A DNA stretch of 37,821 bases from Sphingobacteriia bacterium (GTDB lineage Bacteria; Bacteroidota; Bacteroidia; Chitinophagales; Chitinophagaceae). The notes below the pieces were generated by a model. That model saw only the letters and a program-made list of their open reading frames with translations, did no database searches and was not told the origin of the DNA. The translations under genes were made by a program, and so were the position numbers. The stretch spans positions 1 to 37,821 of the forward strand of contig CANHJH010000007.1 of NCBI GenBank assembly GCA_947460365.1, given 5' to 3'. Shown here piece by piece: positions 16,293 to 25,474 of the stretch; positions within the stretch are counted from its first letter, which is position 1, and every line of letters begins with the position of its first letter.

Positions 16293-17960
16293 ATGAAAAT
16301 GAAAATATTTAAAACACAAATACTAATAGCTAGTTTATTAGTATTTATGGGGTCTTGTAAAAAGGCCGACTTAGATGTCACCAATTTAAATAACCCATCT
16401 TATTCTGTATTGCAAAGTGAAAGCGGAATTTTATCTTTTGCTAGTGGTTTCTATAAGATTGGATTTGGTGATCAGTCTGTAGCATCTTTAGATGATGGTT
16501 TAGGATTTGGTATGTTAACTATTGTTTATGGTTTTCATGAATCAATGGGTGATAACATCTATATTCCTTGGGGAAACAATAACTACAAATTTGCTGACAA
16601 CCCACAATGGGTTAAGTTAGACAATGGTGATACTGTTTTCAATCCAATTGGTGCAGGTCAGAAATTTGAAATGAAACTTAGAAATTCTAGAGCTTATGGT
16701 GCTACTAATGCATTTTTGCCTGAGTGGACTTACATGTATTTCTTAAACAACTCTGCTAACGTATTACTATCTAAAGTAGATGGTACAACATTTGCGGGAG
16801 ATGCCGATACCAAAAAGAAAGTGTTGAAAGCTTGGTCTTATTGGTGGAAAGGGTATGCATATTCTAGAATCGGCTCTATGTATATTGCTGGTTTAAAGAT
16901 TGATGAACCAAATGCTACCAATGGTACTTACTTAACCAATGCTGAATTAATCACTGAAGCAAACGCTAATTTTGATAAAGCAAAAACAATTCTTGCAGGC
17001 TTAACTTCAGGTGCTGCTTTTGATGCAGTTTTAACAAGTATCATCCCTGATTATATGCGGGTTTTACCTAGTGGAACTACCGCAATTCCTACACCGGCTT
17101 CTTGGATTAAGAACATCAATTCAATGAAAGCTAGAAACTTATTGGCTAATACGCCTTTAAGTGCTATGAACGCTGCTAAATGGGCTGAATTACGAACTTT
17201 AGTAGATGCTGGTGTAACCAGTGCCAGTGATTATGTATTCTTGATGAGAAACTATAAGGATAATGCTTTGTCTTTCACCAATAACTTTGCTTATGATGGA
17301 AGCGTTATTGGTTATACTGCTGGAGAAGGTAATACTTATTTTGTAAGTGAACGTTTAATACAAGATTTTGATCCTACCGACAAAAGATTTTTAAACAATT
17401 TTGATTTAATGACAACTCCAGAGGTAAATAGAAGAGGTCGTGGTATTACTTTCGGTACTCGCTATTATCTTACAGATGCTTTATATTCTTCTAACAACGG
17501 CGCTATCAAACATTACAATTCTACTCCTGGTACTGTTAATTTTTATTTATCAGCCAGCTATGAAGAAAATCAGTTAATGAAGGCAGAAGCATTAATTAAT
17601 ACTAGTCAAATAGATGATGGTATTGCAATTTTAAATGCGGTTCGTGCTCATCAAGGTGCTGGTATAAGCAGCCCTAATGGTCTTACATTGGATCAAGCTA
17701 AAGAACAAATCAGAAAAGAAAGACGTTGTGCTTTAGTATTCAGAGGCGTTGCTTTCTATGACCTTCGCCGTATTGGTGCACTTGCTGATGCATCTTTAGG
17801 TGGTGGTAGAAAAGGTGCAGTTGTATTAGATGGAAAAGGTGTTGTTCAAAACAATGCTACTGTTAACTACAACTACTTAACTTACTGGGATGTTCCACAG
17901 AATGAATTGGACTTCAATGCTCCTGCTTCTGGTAGCGCTCCGGTTAAAAATCCTAACTAA
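16293..17960 (+). CDS. susD: SusD/RagB-family surface lipoprotein
   Basis: SusD-like proteins bind the ligand at the cell surface and close over the SusC barrel. The signal peptide ends in a lipobox FMGSC with Cys22 as the lipidated residue. The C-terminal SusD domain is recognisable from YEENQLMKAEALIN and the conserved EQIRKERRCALVFRGVAFYD region followed by LRRIG. At 555 residues the length is typical. A second in-frame ATG at 16299 could be the true start. The gene ends 23 bases before a strong terminator, so susCD appears to be a two-gene unit. Confidence 0.93.
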   Translation: MKMKIFKTQILIASLLVFMGSCKKADLDVTNLNNPSYSVLQSESGILSFASGFYKIGFGDQSVASLDDGLGFGMLTIVYGFHESMGDNIYIPWGNNNYKFADNPQWVKLDNGDTVFNPIGAGQKFEMKLRNSRAYGATNAFLPEWTYMYFLNNSANVLLSKVDGTTFAGDADTKKKVLKAWSYWWKGYAYSRIGSMYIAGLKIDEPNATNGTYLTNAELITEANANFDKAKTILAGLTSGAAFDAVLTSIIPDYMRVLPSGTTAIPTPASWIKNINSMKARNLLANTPLSAMNAAKWAELRTLVDAGVTSASDYVFLMRNYKDNALSFTNNFAYDGSVIGYTAGEGNTYFVSERLIQDFDPTDKRFLNNFDLMTTPEVNRRGRGITFGTRYYLTDALYSSNNGAIKHYNSTPGTVNFYLSASYEENQLMKAEALINTSQIDDGIAILNAVRAHQGAGISSPNGLTLDQAKEQIRKERRCALVFRGVAFYDLRRIGALADASLGGGRKGAVVLDGKGVVQNNATVNYNYLTYWDVPQNELDFNAPASGSAPVKNPN

Positions 17961-17983
17961 ACTTAATTTCATAAGAGTTTAAT

Positions 17984-18019
17984 ATCCCGGCTACATTTAA
18001 TGTAGCCGGGATTTTTTTT
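17984..18019 (+). terminator. Strong intrinsic terminator of susCD
   Basis: A perfect 12-bp stem (17984-17995 with 18001-18012) around a five-base loop is followed by an uninterrupted T run to 18019. It ends the susCD transcript. Confidence 0.92.
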
Positions 18020-18050
18020 AATCTATCTGTTATAATTCTAATACTATATT

Positions 18051-18081
18051 TTGGAAAAATAGTTTTTATATTTTAATTTTG
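18051..18081 (+). promoter_or_regulatory. Bacteroidota-type promoter for the two transglutaminase-like genes
   Basis: TTG at 18051-18053, a 20-base spacer and TAATTTTG at 18074-18081 match the Bacteroidota housekeeping promoter closely. Transcription should begin near 18087, giving a leader of about 170 bases to the ATG at 18256. A six-bp hairpin (18143-18148 with 18154-18159) lies in that leader. Confidence 0.65.
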
Positions 18082-18255
18082 TTTACCCTCTATCATATAA
18101 CATATAGATAATCGTTTACTTATTTCGATGTCTAATTAGATTGGCATTCTTTAAATGCCCAACAATTGCGTTAATAGTATAAAATTTCGGGAATGTCTGT
18201 GTCATTTAAAATGATAGGATGTATCTTTTAAATTAGTTGAAAATTATACTTATCA

Positions 18256-20283
18256 ATGAGTCATCAGCAATATTTATATATCACCCGCAACGGTTATCAG
18301 GTATATGCTTACCAGCTATTCTTAACCAACATTAGGAATTGGAAAACAAGTAATGTACCGACGAAACCGATAATTCATATCGTTAAAAAATTATTTTTTA
18401 TACTTTGTATTTCATTACTTCCATTCGCTGCCCATACTCAAAATTATGCTGCACTCCTTATTCCGGATAGTTTACTAAAACAAGCTAATACAGTAAAACG
18501 CTTTGAAGAAATTAAAGTTTCAGTAAGTGGTTTAAATAAAGCTAAAGTGAACAGAAAAGTAGCGTATACCATATTGAATGAATATGGCAATCATTTCACT
18601 AAAATTAGAAGCTTTTATGATGATTTTGAAAAAGTGAATGAACTGAAAGTAAAGTTATTTGATGCAAATGGCAAATTAATTCGATCGGTAAAAAAAAGTG
18701 AATTTAGTGATGAATCTGTTTATGATGGTTATAGCCTTGCTTTAAGTGCACGTGTAAAAAAATATGATGTAAACTTTAAACAATACCCTTTTACAGTTGA
18801 AATTGAAGAGGAAAATGAGTGGAAAGGATTTTTGCGTTTGCCAATGTGGAATCCAATTGAGGATCAATACCTTTCTGTGGAAGAGAGTAGTTACATATTA
18901 GAAGCACCACAAGATTATGCTATACACGCTAAATACAATCGATTTCAACCGTATTTTCAAATAGATAGTACCTCTAATAAAAAAAGATACACTTGGTCTG
19001 TTAAGCATTTAACAAGTATGCAAACAGAAATTTATGGGCCTACTTTAAATGAATTAGCCCCTTCATTAGTTATCGTCCCTCAAAAATTCGAGTATGGCAA
19101 TGAAATTGGATCAATGCAAACATGGAATGACTTTGGTAACTACTTTTTGTCTCTAAATAAAGATCGAGATCAACTACCGGTAAATATTAAAAATACAGTT
19201 CATGCTTTAACCGATACGGTAAGTGAAGCTAAACGAAAAATTGAAATTTTATATAGTTATCTTCAAAAGAATACCCGATACATCAGTGTGCAATTGGGTA
19301 TTGGTGGTTTACAACCCTATACGGCTTCGTATGTAGCAGAAAATAAATACGGTGATTGTAAAGCCCTGAGCAATTTTATGGTTAGTTTATTAAAAGAAGC
19401 AGGTATAAAAAGCTATTATGCCCTAATTGCTGCCGGTGAAGAAAATGCAAATAAAGTAATTCCTGATCTACCTTATGATTATTTTAATCATGTTATAACA
19501 TGTGTACCCAATGATGGAGACACTATGTGGTTAGAATGTACCAGTCAAACTTCGCCACCCAATTATATGGGCACTTTTACGGGAAATAGAAACGCATTAT
19601 TAATTACCGATTCGGGCGGAAGATTAGTACAAACCCCCTCTTATTCTTCTTTAAAAAATGAGCAAATTAGAAAAGTGAATGCCGCAATTACAAATACCGG
19701 AATGCTCATATTAAATGTTCTTACCTTTTTTTCTGGTATAAACTATGAGTACCCTCATTCAATTATGCACCAACTCAATCAGACAGATAAAATTGAATAC
19801 TTAAATGCACATGTTAATTTACCTACGTATACATTGAATAAATGTGAATATATACTGCCTCAACCAAATTTACCAGAGATAAGTGAAAATTTAATTATTC
19901 ATTGTGATAATTATGTTATCGCAAATAGTAAAAGGTTATTTATAGCACTTAATTTCTTTAATAAAACCAGTAAAAATAATTTTTCTACTGAACGCAAAAC
20001 ACCGATTGTAATAAAATATACAACTAAAAATATAGATACCCTATCATTCAAAATTCCAGATGGTTATGATATTGAATCAATGCCAAATGCCGCTCATATA
20101 GAAAGTGAATTTGGAACCTATTCGTTAGATATTACCAATAAAAAAAATGGCACTATTGAGTTAATTAGAATCAGCACTTTAAATGCAGGAACATACAAGG
20201 TTACAGCGTTACAGTCCTATAAGGATTTTATTAATAAGCAAATTAAATTAGATCAATCCAATATTGTATTCATCAAAAAATAA
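18256..20283 (+). CDS. Exported DUF3857/transglutaminase-like protein with intact catalytic residues
   Basis: The protein has an N-terminal DUF3857 beta-rich domain (about residues 75-270) and a transglutaminase-like papain-fold core. Candidate triad residues are Cys368 (YGDCKAL), His412 (FNHVITC) and Glu427 (WLECTS, where Asp is usual). Such proteins are probably periplasmic or outer-membrane associated; their reactions are mostly unknown. From the ATG at 18256, a clear signal-peptide core (VKKLFFILCISLLPFAAHTQ) begins only near residue 43. No ATG, GTG or TTG lies in frame between, so either the long N-terminus is real or a non-standard ATA/ATT codon near 18370-18375 is used. The paralogue follows 14 bases after. 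Confidence 0.8.
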   Translation: MSHQQYLYITRNGYQVYAYQLFLTNIRNWKTSNVPTKPIIHIVKKLFFILCISLLPFAAHTQNYAALLIPDSLLKQANTVKRFEEIKVSVSGLNKAKVNRKVAYTILNEYGNHFTKIRSFYDDFEKVNELKVKLFDANGKLIRSVKKSEFSDESVYDGYSLALSARVKKYDVNFKQYPFTVEIEEENEWKGFLRLPMWNPIEDQYLSVEESSYILEAPQDYAIHAKYNRFQPYFQIDSTSNKKRYTWSVKHLTSMQTEIYGPTLNELAPSLVIVPQKFEYGNEIGSMQTWNDFGNYFLSLNKDRDQLPVNIKNTVHALTDTVSEAKRKIEILYSYLQKNTRYISVQLGIGGLQPYTASYVAENKYGDCKALSNFMVSLLKEAGIKSYYALIAAGEENANKVIPDLPYDYFNHVITCVPNDGDTMWLECTSQTSPPNYMGTFTGNRNALLITDSGGRLVQTPSYSSLKNEQIRKVNAAITNTGMLILNVLTFFSGINYEYPHSIMHQLNQTDKIEYLNAHVNLPTYTLNKCEYILPQPNLPEISENLIIHCDNYVIANSKRLFIALNFFNKTSKNNFSTERKTPIVIKYTTKNIDTLSFKIPDGYDIESMPNAAHIESEFGTYSLDITNKKNGTIELIRISTLNAGTYKVTALQSYKDFINKQIKLDQSNIVFIKK

Positions 20284-20297
20284 ATAAGTATTGCTAC

Positions 20298-22325
20298 ATG
20301 AAAAAAATTTTAGTTATTTTATTGCTTTTGTTATTTATACAAGGAAACGCACAGCAAAAATCATCTGTAAAATTTGGTAAAATCACCAAAGAGGATTTTA
20401 ATGTGATACCACCTGCATCAGATTCTGATGCAAATGCAATTATCATTGCCGATATTGGGGAGAGTAATTTTAGGACTAATCCTCAATCTGTACTTTCTTT
20501 AAAATACAATCGTTTTTCTAGAATTAAATTGGTTAATTCTAATGGATTTGATGCCGCTACTATTACCATTCCCCTTTATAAGGGTGATCACTCCACTGAA
20601 AAACTAGAAGACTTTAAGGCATTTACCTATAACCTAGTTAATGGTAAAGTCGAAGAAACTAAAGTTAATTCAAGTACAATGATAGTAGAGAATTACAATA
20701 AAAATTGGGTGTTTAAAAAAATAACTTTTCCAAATATTTCACCAGGTAGTATCATTGAATATAATTACACAATTAATTCAGATTTCTTTACCAATATACA
20801 ACCTTGGACTTTCCAGGGTAATTATCCTTGCTTATGGAGTGAATACAATGTTGAAATACCTGAATTTTATAATTATATAGTTGTATCACAAGGATATCAA
20901 CCATTTCATATAAAAGAAGAATCTTCTTATGGCACTATTTTAAATTTTGTGCAGCGTTTAGAAGACCTTGCAAGAACCTATGGGGAAAGTCAACCTAGTA
21001 ATCGGATATCAATACAGGCGGATATTCAAAAGTATAAATGGGTAATGAAAAATGTACCCTCTTTAAAGGAAGAAGCATTTACCACTACAGTGAATAACCA
21101 TATTGCCAAAATTGAATTTCAATTAAATACAATTAAATATCCAAATTCAAACATACAGTATGTAATGAATAATTGGAATAAAGTTGCTTTTGAATTGAAT
21201 AATGATGATGAGTTTGGAGCTAGTTTATATAAAAATAATTATTGGATTGAAGATTTATTGCCTTTTGCAATTGATACCACCATGCCTAAAATTTTAATTG
21301 CAAAAAAACTATATGAATTTGTTAGGAATAATTTCACAAAAAAATATGACAATAGTTTTTATTTACATGCTTCCCTTAAAGATATATTCAAAAATAAAAC
21401 TGGTTCTTCCAGTGAAATTAATTTGCTATTAACTGCTTTATTAAATCATTACAAAGTTAATACACAGCCAATCATTTTATCTACCAGAACCCATGGAAAA
21501 GTACATGAGTTTTACCCACTACTCAGTAGGTATAACCATGTGATTACTCAGGTTAATTTAGAGAATGATCAAACGATTTATTTAGATGCATCTGTACCCA
21601 ATTTAATGTTTGGTAGATTACCGCTAGACTGTTTTAACGGTCAAGCTAGGCTACTCACTAAAGATGATTTAGTCCCATTAAATTTTTCACCTGAAACATT
21701 AAGTGAAAACTCTTACACGAATGTTTTTATAAATGAAGGCGATAAATTAGAAGCAACTATTTCCAGAAAATTAGGATTTTACCAATCTAAGGTTATTAGA
21801 GAGCAATTAAATCATACTGATACTAAAAAGCAGATGAACTATTTTGCAACAAAGATAAATCCTGATTTTTCTATAGATAGTTTATTGATAGACTCTTTGA
21901 ACACTATCAATGAATCTATTAACATCGATTTATACACTAGTTTTAATAAATTTACTAGTGATATAGTATACTTTAATCCTTTCCTTGTTTCATTTGTAGA
22001 AAAAAATCCATTTAAATCTACCAACAGACTTTATCCTGTTGAAATGCCTTATTTATCAAATGATGTGTTTACTTTGAGTATGGAAGTGCCTAAGGGTTAT
22101 GCGATAGAGGAGTTGCCCAAATCTATTCGATATAACTATAATGAGAATGAAGGAAAGTTTGAATATATACTCGTTAACAACAATGGCTTCATACAATTTA
22201 AATCTGTTCTTAGCCTAAATAAGGCCAATTTTACGCGAGATGATTATAATTCACTTAGGGATTTTTTTTCGTTGATTATTGCTAAACAAAACGAAAAAAT
22301 AGTATTCAAAAAAATTAAGAGTTAA
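20298..22325 (+). CDS. DUF3857/transglutaminase-like protein lacking the catalytic cysteine
   Basis: Also 675 residues, this protein has a clean signal peptide (residues 1-18, ending NAQ), a DUF3857 domain and a degenerate transglutaminase core. Aligning by eye with the upstream gene, the nucleophile position is Ser371 in TGSSSEINLL, while His414 (YNHVITQ) and Asp430 (YLDAS) are kept. It is therefore probably a non-enzymatic or altered paralogue, perhaps a binding partner of the upstream protein. The two proteins share domain order but little detailed sequence, so this is an old divergence. The stop is 25 bases before a bidirectional terminator. Confidence 0.8.
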   Translation: MKKILVILLLLLFIQGNAQQKSSVKFGKITKEDFNVIPPASDSDANAIIIADIGESNFRTNPQSVLSLKYNRFSRIKLVNSNGFDAATITIPLYKGDHSTEKLEDFKAFTYNLVNGKVEETKVNSSTMIVENYNKNWVFKKITFPNISPGSIIEYNYTINSDFFTNIQPWTFQGNYPCLWSEYNVEIPEFYNYIVVSQGYQPFHIKEESSYGTILNFVQRLEDLARTYGESQPSNRISIQADIQKYKWVMKNVPSLKEEAFTTTVNNHIAKIEFQLNTIKYPNSNIQYVMNNWNKVAFELNNDDEFGASLYKNNYWIEDLLPFAIDTTMPKILIAKKLYEFVRNNFTKKYDNSFYLHASLKDIFKNKTGSSSEINLLLTALLNHYKVNTQPIILSTRTHGKVHEFYPLLSRYNHVITQVNLENDQTIYLDASVPNLMFGRLPLDCFNGQARLLTKDDLVPLNFSPETLSENSYTNVFINEGDKLEATISRKLGFYQSKVIREQLNHTDTKKQMNYFATKINPDFSIDSLLIDSLNTINESINIDLYTSFNKFTSDIVYFNPFLVSFVEKNPFKSTNRLYPVEMPYLSNDVFTLSMEVPKGYAIEELPKSIRYNYNENEGKFEYILVNNNGFIQFKSVLSLNKANFTRDDYNSLRDFFSLIIAKQNEKIVFKKIKS

Positions 22326-22344
22326 AATAGTTCATTAGGTTAGT

Positions 22345-22384
22345 AAAAAAATCCCGATTATATTAAATAATCGGGATTTTTTTA
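22345..22384. terminator. Bidirectional terminator between convergent genes
   Basis: ATCCCGATTA (22351-22360) pairs perfectly with TAATCGGGAT (22368-22377) around a seven-base loop, flanked by A run and T run on either side. It serves the transglutaminase-like pair on the plus strand and the TonB receptor on the minus strand. Confidence 0.9.
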
Positions 22385-22426
22385 TTTCAATAATTCAATT
22401 AATATTTTATTGAAAGATTAATTGAA

Positions 22427-25348
22427 TTACAATGTAATTTCTACTCTAATAAATGAATATCTACCATTCATACCCAATTGTGTTACTCTTCTTGAATAGT
22501 TAAATTGATTATTCGAAGAAATACCATTATTATTGGTAAAGCCCGCTTGTTGCGCGGTTTTAGTTTCTACAAATGTATTGTAAGTTGCACTGGTAGAAGT
22601 AACATCTAAACGATGTAAAGTACCTGCCGATGCTTTTAATAAGTCGGAATACACATCAAACAGATTATTCGCACCTACTGATAATTTTAATTTATCACTT
22701 ACTTTGTAGCCTATGGTTAAATCGGTAACTAATTTAGCACCTAGTTCCTGACGATAGAACCAACTACCTACTAAATTACCCCCTGAAGTACTTTCTAAAT
22801 GTATTACTTTACCGAAATAAGTGCTTCTTAATAAAGCGCTCCATTTATTTAATTTATATGTTACGCCGAAATTTCCTTTTACTTGAGGGTTACCTTCAAT
22901 TAAAGTTGCTTTGTTAATGGGGCTTAAATAAATATGCTCTTTACCGGCTAGTTTATCCGATGCTTTTACGTTTCCTATTAATTCACGTTTAGTAAAGGTT
23001 CCTGCTAATTCAAATTTTAAAGTTTGACCCTTTGGCATTTTTACATTGTACGTTGCAATCGCATCTATACCAGATGTGCGTAAATCAACTGCATTGGCCA
23101 TAAATACGCCACGAGACGCATTGTTATTTAATAAAATATTGTAAATCGCCTGATCTTGTGTACTACCTGTTGCACTTCCACTAAATGCATCTGTTAAAAT
23201 GATGCGGTCATTTACTCTGGTGCTGAATCCATCTACCGTAAGGGTAAATCCACCATACTTTGCGGTAACTCCCAAACTTAAGCTAGTTGCTAATTCTGCT
23301 TTTAATGACGGTATTCCTAATAAATCTGCTGCTTTGCTATTATTGGGTAAGGTAGCATCATCATAAGCAATACCACCCTGGAAAACAGTAGATGTTTTGG
23401 TTAAATATTTTTGTTGTAATGATGGCGCTCTAAAGCCGGTGCTGATTGCACCTCTGAAATTAATGTGTTGATCTATTTTATAGCGAGCTGCTAATTTACC
23501 GCTTAGATTACTTCCAAAATCTGAATAATTTTCAAAGCGAACGGCTCCGTCTACCAATAAACCTTTTGCTGGTTCTATTTCTAAATCGGAATACAAAGCA
23601 AATGAGGTTCTGTTAGCATTGATCGTATTATCAGATCTAAAGCCCGGAAATACCTGCGCACCACCGGCTGGAATGCCTGACTTATTATCTGCCAAGGTTA
23701 ATGTTGTTGGCGCACCATTTAATATATCTACAGCACCATTTGTTCTTCGCATGTAGTTGGCCCATGATGATTCTTCACCCGCTTTTTGTTGGTAATTTTC
23801 GTAACGAAATTCAGCACCAAATGCCAGGTTAGCCTTTAATGCATTGTCGTATTTTTTAGACAAATCGAAGTTGGTAGTGTTTTGGCGGAACTGTAAAACA
23901 CCTGCATCAAATGAAGTTTGTTTTAATCCATTATTGTAATAGCCCGAAACGTTTAATGAATTTTCTACTGAAAACTTAAAAGCGTTTTGTCCATATACAT
24001 TACTCAAATCATATTCCCAACTGCCTAATTTGCCTTTTAAGCCGGTACCCAATGAAATGTCTGAAATTACAGAACCAATTTCTGGCAAGAATCCTTTTGG
24101 ATATATTGCAGGGATATTGCTATTTTGGTAAGGTAAACGGTAAAAACCCGTAGAATTACCTACGCGTTGGCTGAGGATGCTGAAAAAATAAAACTCATTG
24201 TTGTTCTTTAATTTTAAAGCGCCATTAATTACACCTTGTACATTTTGTGTACGAGACTGGCCCACACGCATTTGTAAATCATTGCGAGTAATTTTTAAAC
24301 TGTCTAACAAAATCTGGCTATTGGCATCACCACCTCTACCTGTGCGGTTGTCTATATCACCACCTCTCTCACCTGAGCGTACTGTAGGTTCACGTTTTTC
24401 AAACACACCTGTAAAGTTGATAAAGCTACCTTTCGTTTTTCCCAGCTGCCATCCGTAATTAATGGTGGCTTGTACTTTTTGACCATCGGTTACTTTTCTT
24501 TTAATGTATACCGGATCTATGCCATTTGCAAAATTACCTGCATTGGCATTGGTATAAGCTTCATAGGTAGTGTTATTGGCACCATAGCTGATGGTTGCTT
24601 TACCCTTGTTGATATTGTTGTTTAATTGCACGTTTAATACACCTGCAATGGCATCGGAACCATATTGTGCTGCTGCACCATCGCGTAGCAACTCAATTTT
24701 ATCTATTGCAGCAGCCGGTATGGAGTTTAAGTCTGTACCAACAGAACCACGCCCCATTGTACCATTTAGGTTTACCAACGCAGTGGTATATCTTCTTTTA
24801 CCATTTAATAAAACCAAGGTTTGATCTGGACCTAAACCTCTAACAGTAGCTGGGTCTATGTGATCTGTACCATCTGCCACTGTTTGTGGGGTAGAGTTAA
24901 AAGAAGGTGCAACGTAGTTCAAAATTCCGGTTAAGTCCGTTTGCGGAATGTCGGAAATCAAATTCTTTACATCAAATACATCTACTGGCACAGTACTTTC
25001 TAGTTTTGTGCGAGGCACCCCTCTAGAACCTAATACAACCACATCTTCTAAGTTAGATTTGGCCAACTTCAGTTGAATGTTTAGTGGGGTATTTCCCTGT
25101 GTTTGTACTTCTGCAGCTTCAAAACCAATGTAGCTAACGGTTAAAATAGTTCCGTTTTCTACTTCAATTGCAAAGCTTCCATCTACATTGGTAACAGTTT
25201 TGTTTTTCGCACCTTTGGCTGAAACTGTTGCAGCCGAAAGTGGTTTACCATTGTTGTCTTTTACCGTTCCGGTAATTTTAGCTTTTTGCGCAATGGCAAA
25301 ATAACTAATCAGGCTCGTTAATACGAGCAATTGAATTCTTCTTAGCAT
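22427..25348 (-). CDS. TonB-dependent receptor with carboxypeptidase-like N-terminal domain
   Basis: This outer-membrane transporter has a signal peptide (to about Gln21), a carboxypeptidase-D-like domain (AKITGTVKDNNGKPLSAATV onward), a plug starting near VVLGSRGVPR and containing ATVRGLGPDQTLVLLNGKRR, and a large barrel. At 973 residues it is shorter than the SusC protein, lacks a SusD partner next to it and has a different plug. It therefore belongs to the general TonB receptor group rather than the SusC group. The ligand cannot be told from sequence. A -7-like element lies upstream at 25374-25381. Confidence 0.9.
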   Translation of the reverse strand: MLRRIQLLVLTSLISYFAIAQKAKITGTVKDNNGKPLSAATVSAKGAKNKTVTNVDGSFAIEVENGTILTVSYIGFEAAEVQTQGNTPLNIQLKLAKSNLEDVVVLGSRGVPRTKLESTVPVDVFDVKNLISDIPQTDLTGILNYVAPSFNSTPQTVADGTDHIDPATVRGLGPDQTLVLLNGKRRYTTALVNLNGTMGRGSVGTDLNSIPAAAIDKIELLRDGAAAQYGSDAIAGVLNVQLNNNINKGKATISYGANNTTYEAYTNANAGNFANGIDPVYIKRKVTDGQKVQATINYGWQLGKTKGSFINFTGVFEKREPTVRSGERGGDIDNRTGRGGDANSQILLDSLKITRNDLQMRVGQSRTQNVQGVINGALKLKNNNEFYFFSILSQRVGNSTGFYRLPYQNSNIPAIYPKGFLPEIGSVISDISLGTGLKGKLGSWEYDLSNVYGQNAFKFSVENSLNVSGYYNNGLKQTSFDAGVLQFRQNTTNFDLSKKYDNALKANLAFGAEFRYENYQQKAGEESSWANYMRRTNGAVDILNGAPTTLTLADNKSGIPAGGAQVFPGFRSDNTINANRTSFALYSDLEIEPAKGLLVDGAVRFENYSDFGSNLSGKLAARYKIDQHINFRGAISTGFRAPSLQQKYLTKTSTVFQGGIAYDDATLPNNSKAADLLGIPSLKAELATSLSLGVTAKYGGFTLTVDGFSTRVNDRIILTDAFSGSATGSTQDQAIYNILLNNNASRGVFMANAVDLRTSGIDAIATYNVKMPKGQTLKFELAGTFTKRELIGNVKASDKLAGKEHIYLSPINKATLIEGNPQVKGNFGVTYKLNKWSALLRSTYFGKVIHLESTSGGNLVGSWFYRQELGAKLVTDLTIGYKVSDKLKLSVGANNLFDVYSDLLKASAGTLHRLDVTSTSATYNTFVETKTAQQAGFTNNNGISSNNQFNYSRRVTQLGMNGRYSFIRVEITL

Positions 25349-25373
25349 AGTTTTAATTTAAAGTGAACGAATG

Positions 25374-25381
25374 CAAATATA
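25374..25381 (-). promoter_or_regulatory. -7 element for the TonB receptor gene
   Basis: On the minus strand this reads TATATTTG, matching TAnnTTTG, 26 bases before the ATG. No TTG lies at -33. An inverted pair TAGTCT (25387-25392) and AGACTA (25404-25409) covers the region just upstream and could be an operator. Confidence 0.4.
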
Positions 25382-25474
25382 AGTAATAGTCTTGTAAATT
25401 GATAGACTAAAGACTGTCGTGTATAAATATACTAAAAATTACTATTTATAGTTAAATTATGATATAAAAATTGC

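Noticed and set aside
18256-22325. A recent tandem duplication, because both proteins are 675 residues long
   Set aside because: The equal length depends on an uncertain start in the first gene, and the sequences share only domain order and a few active-site positions.
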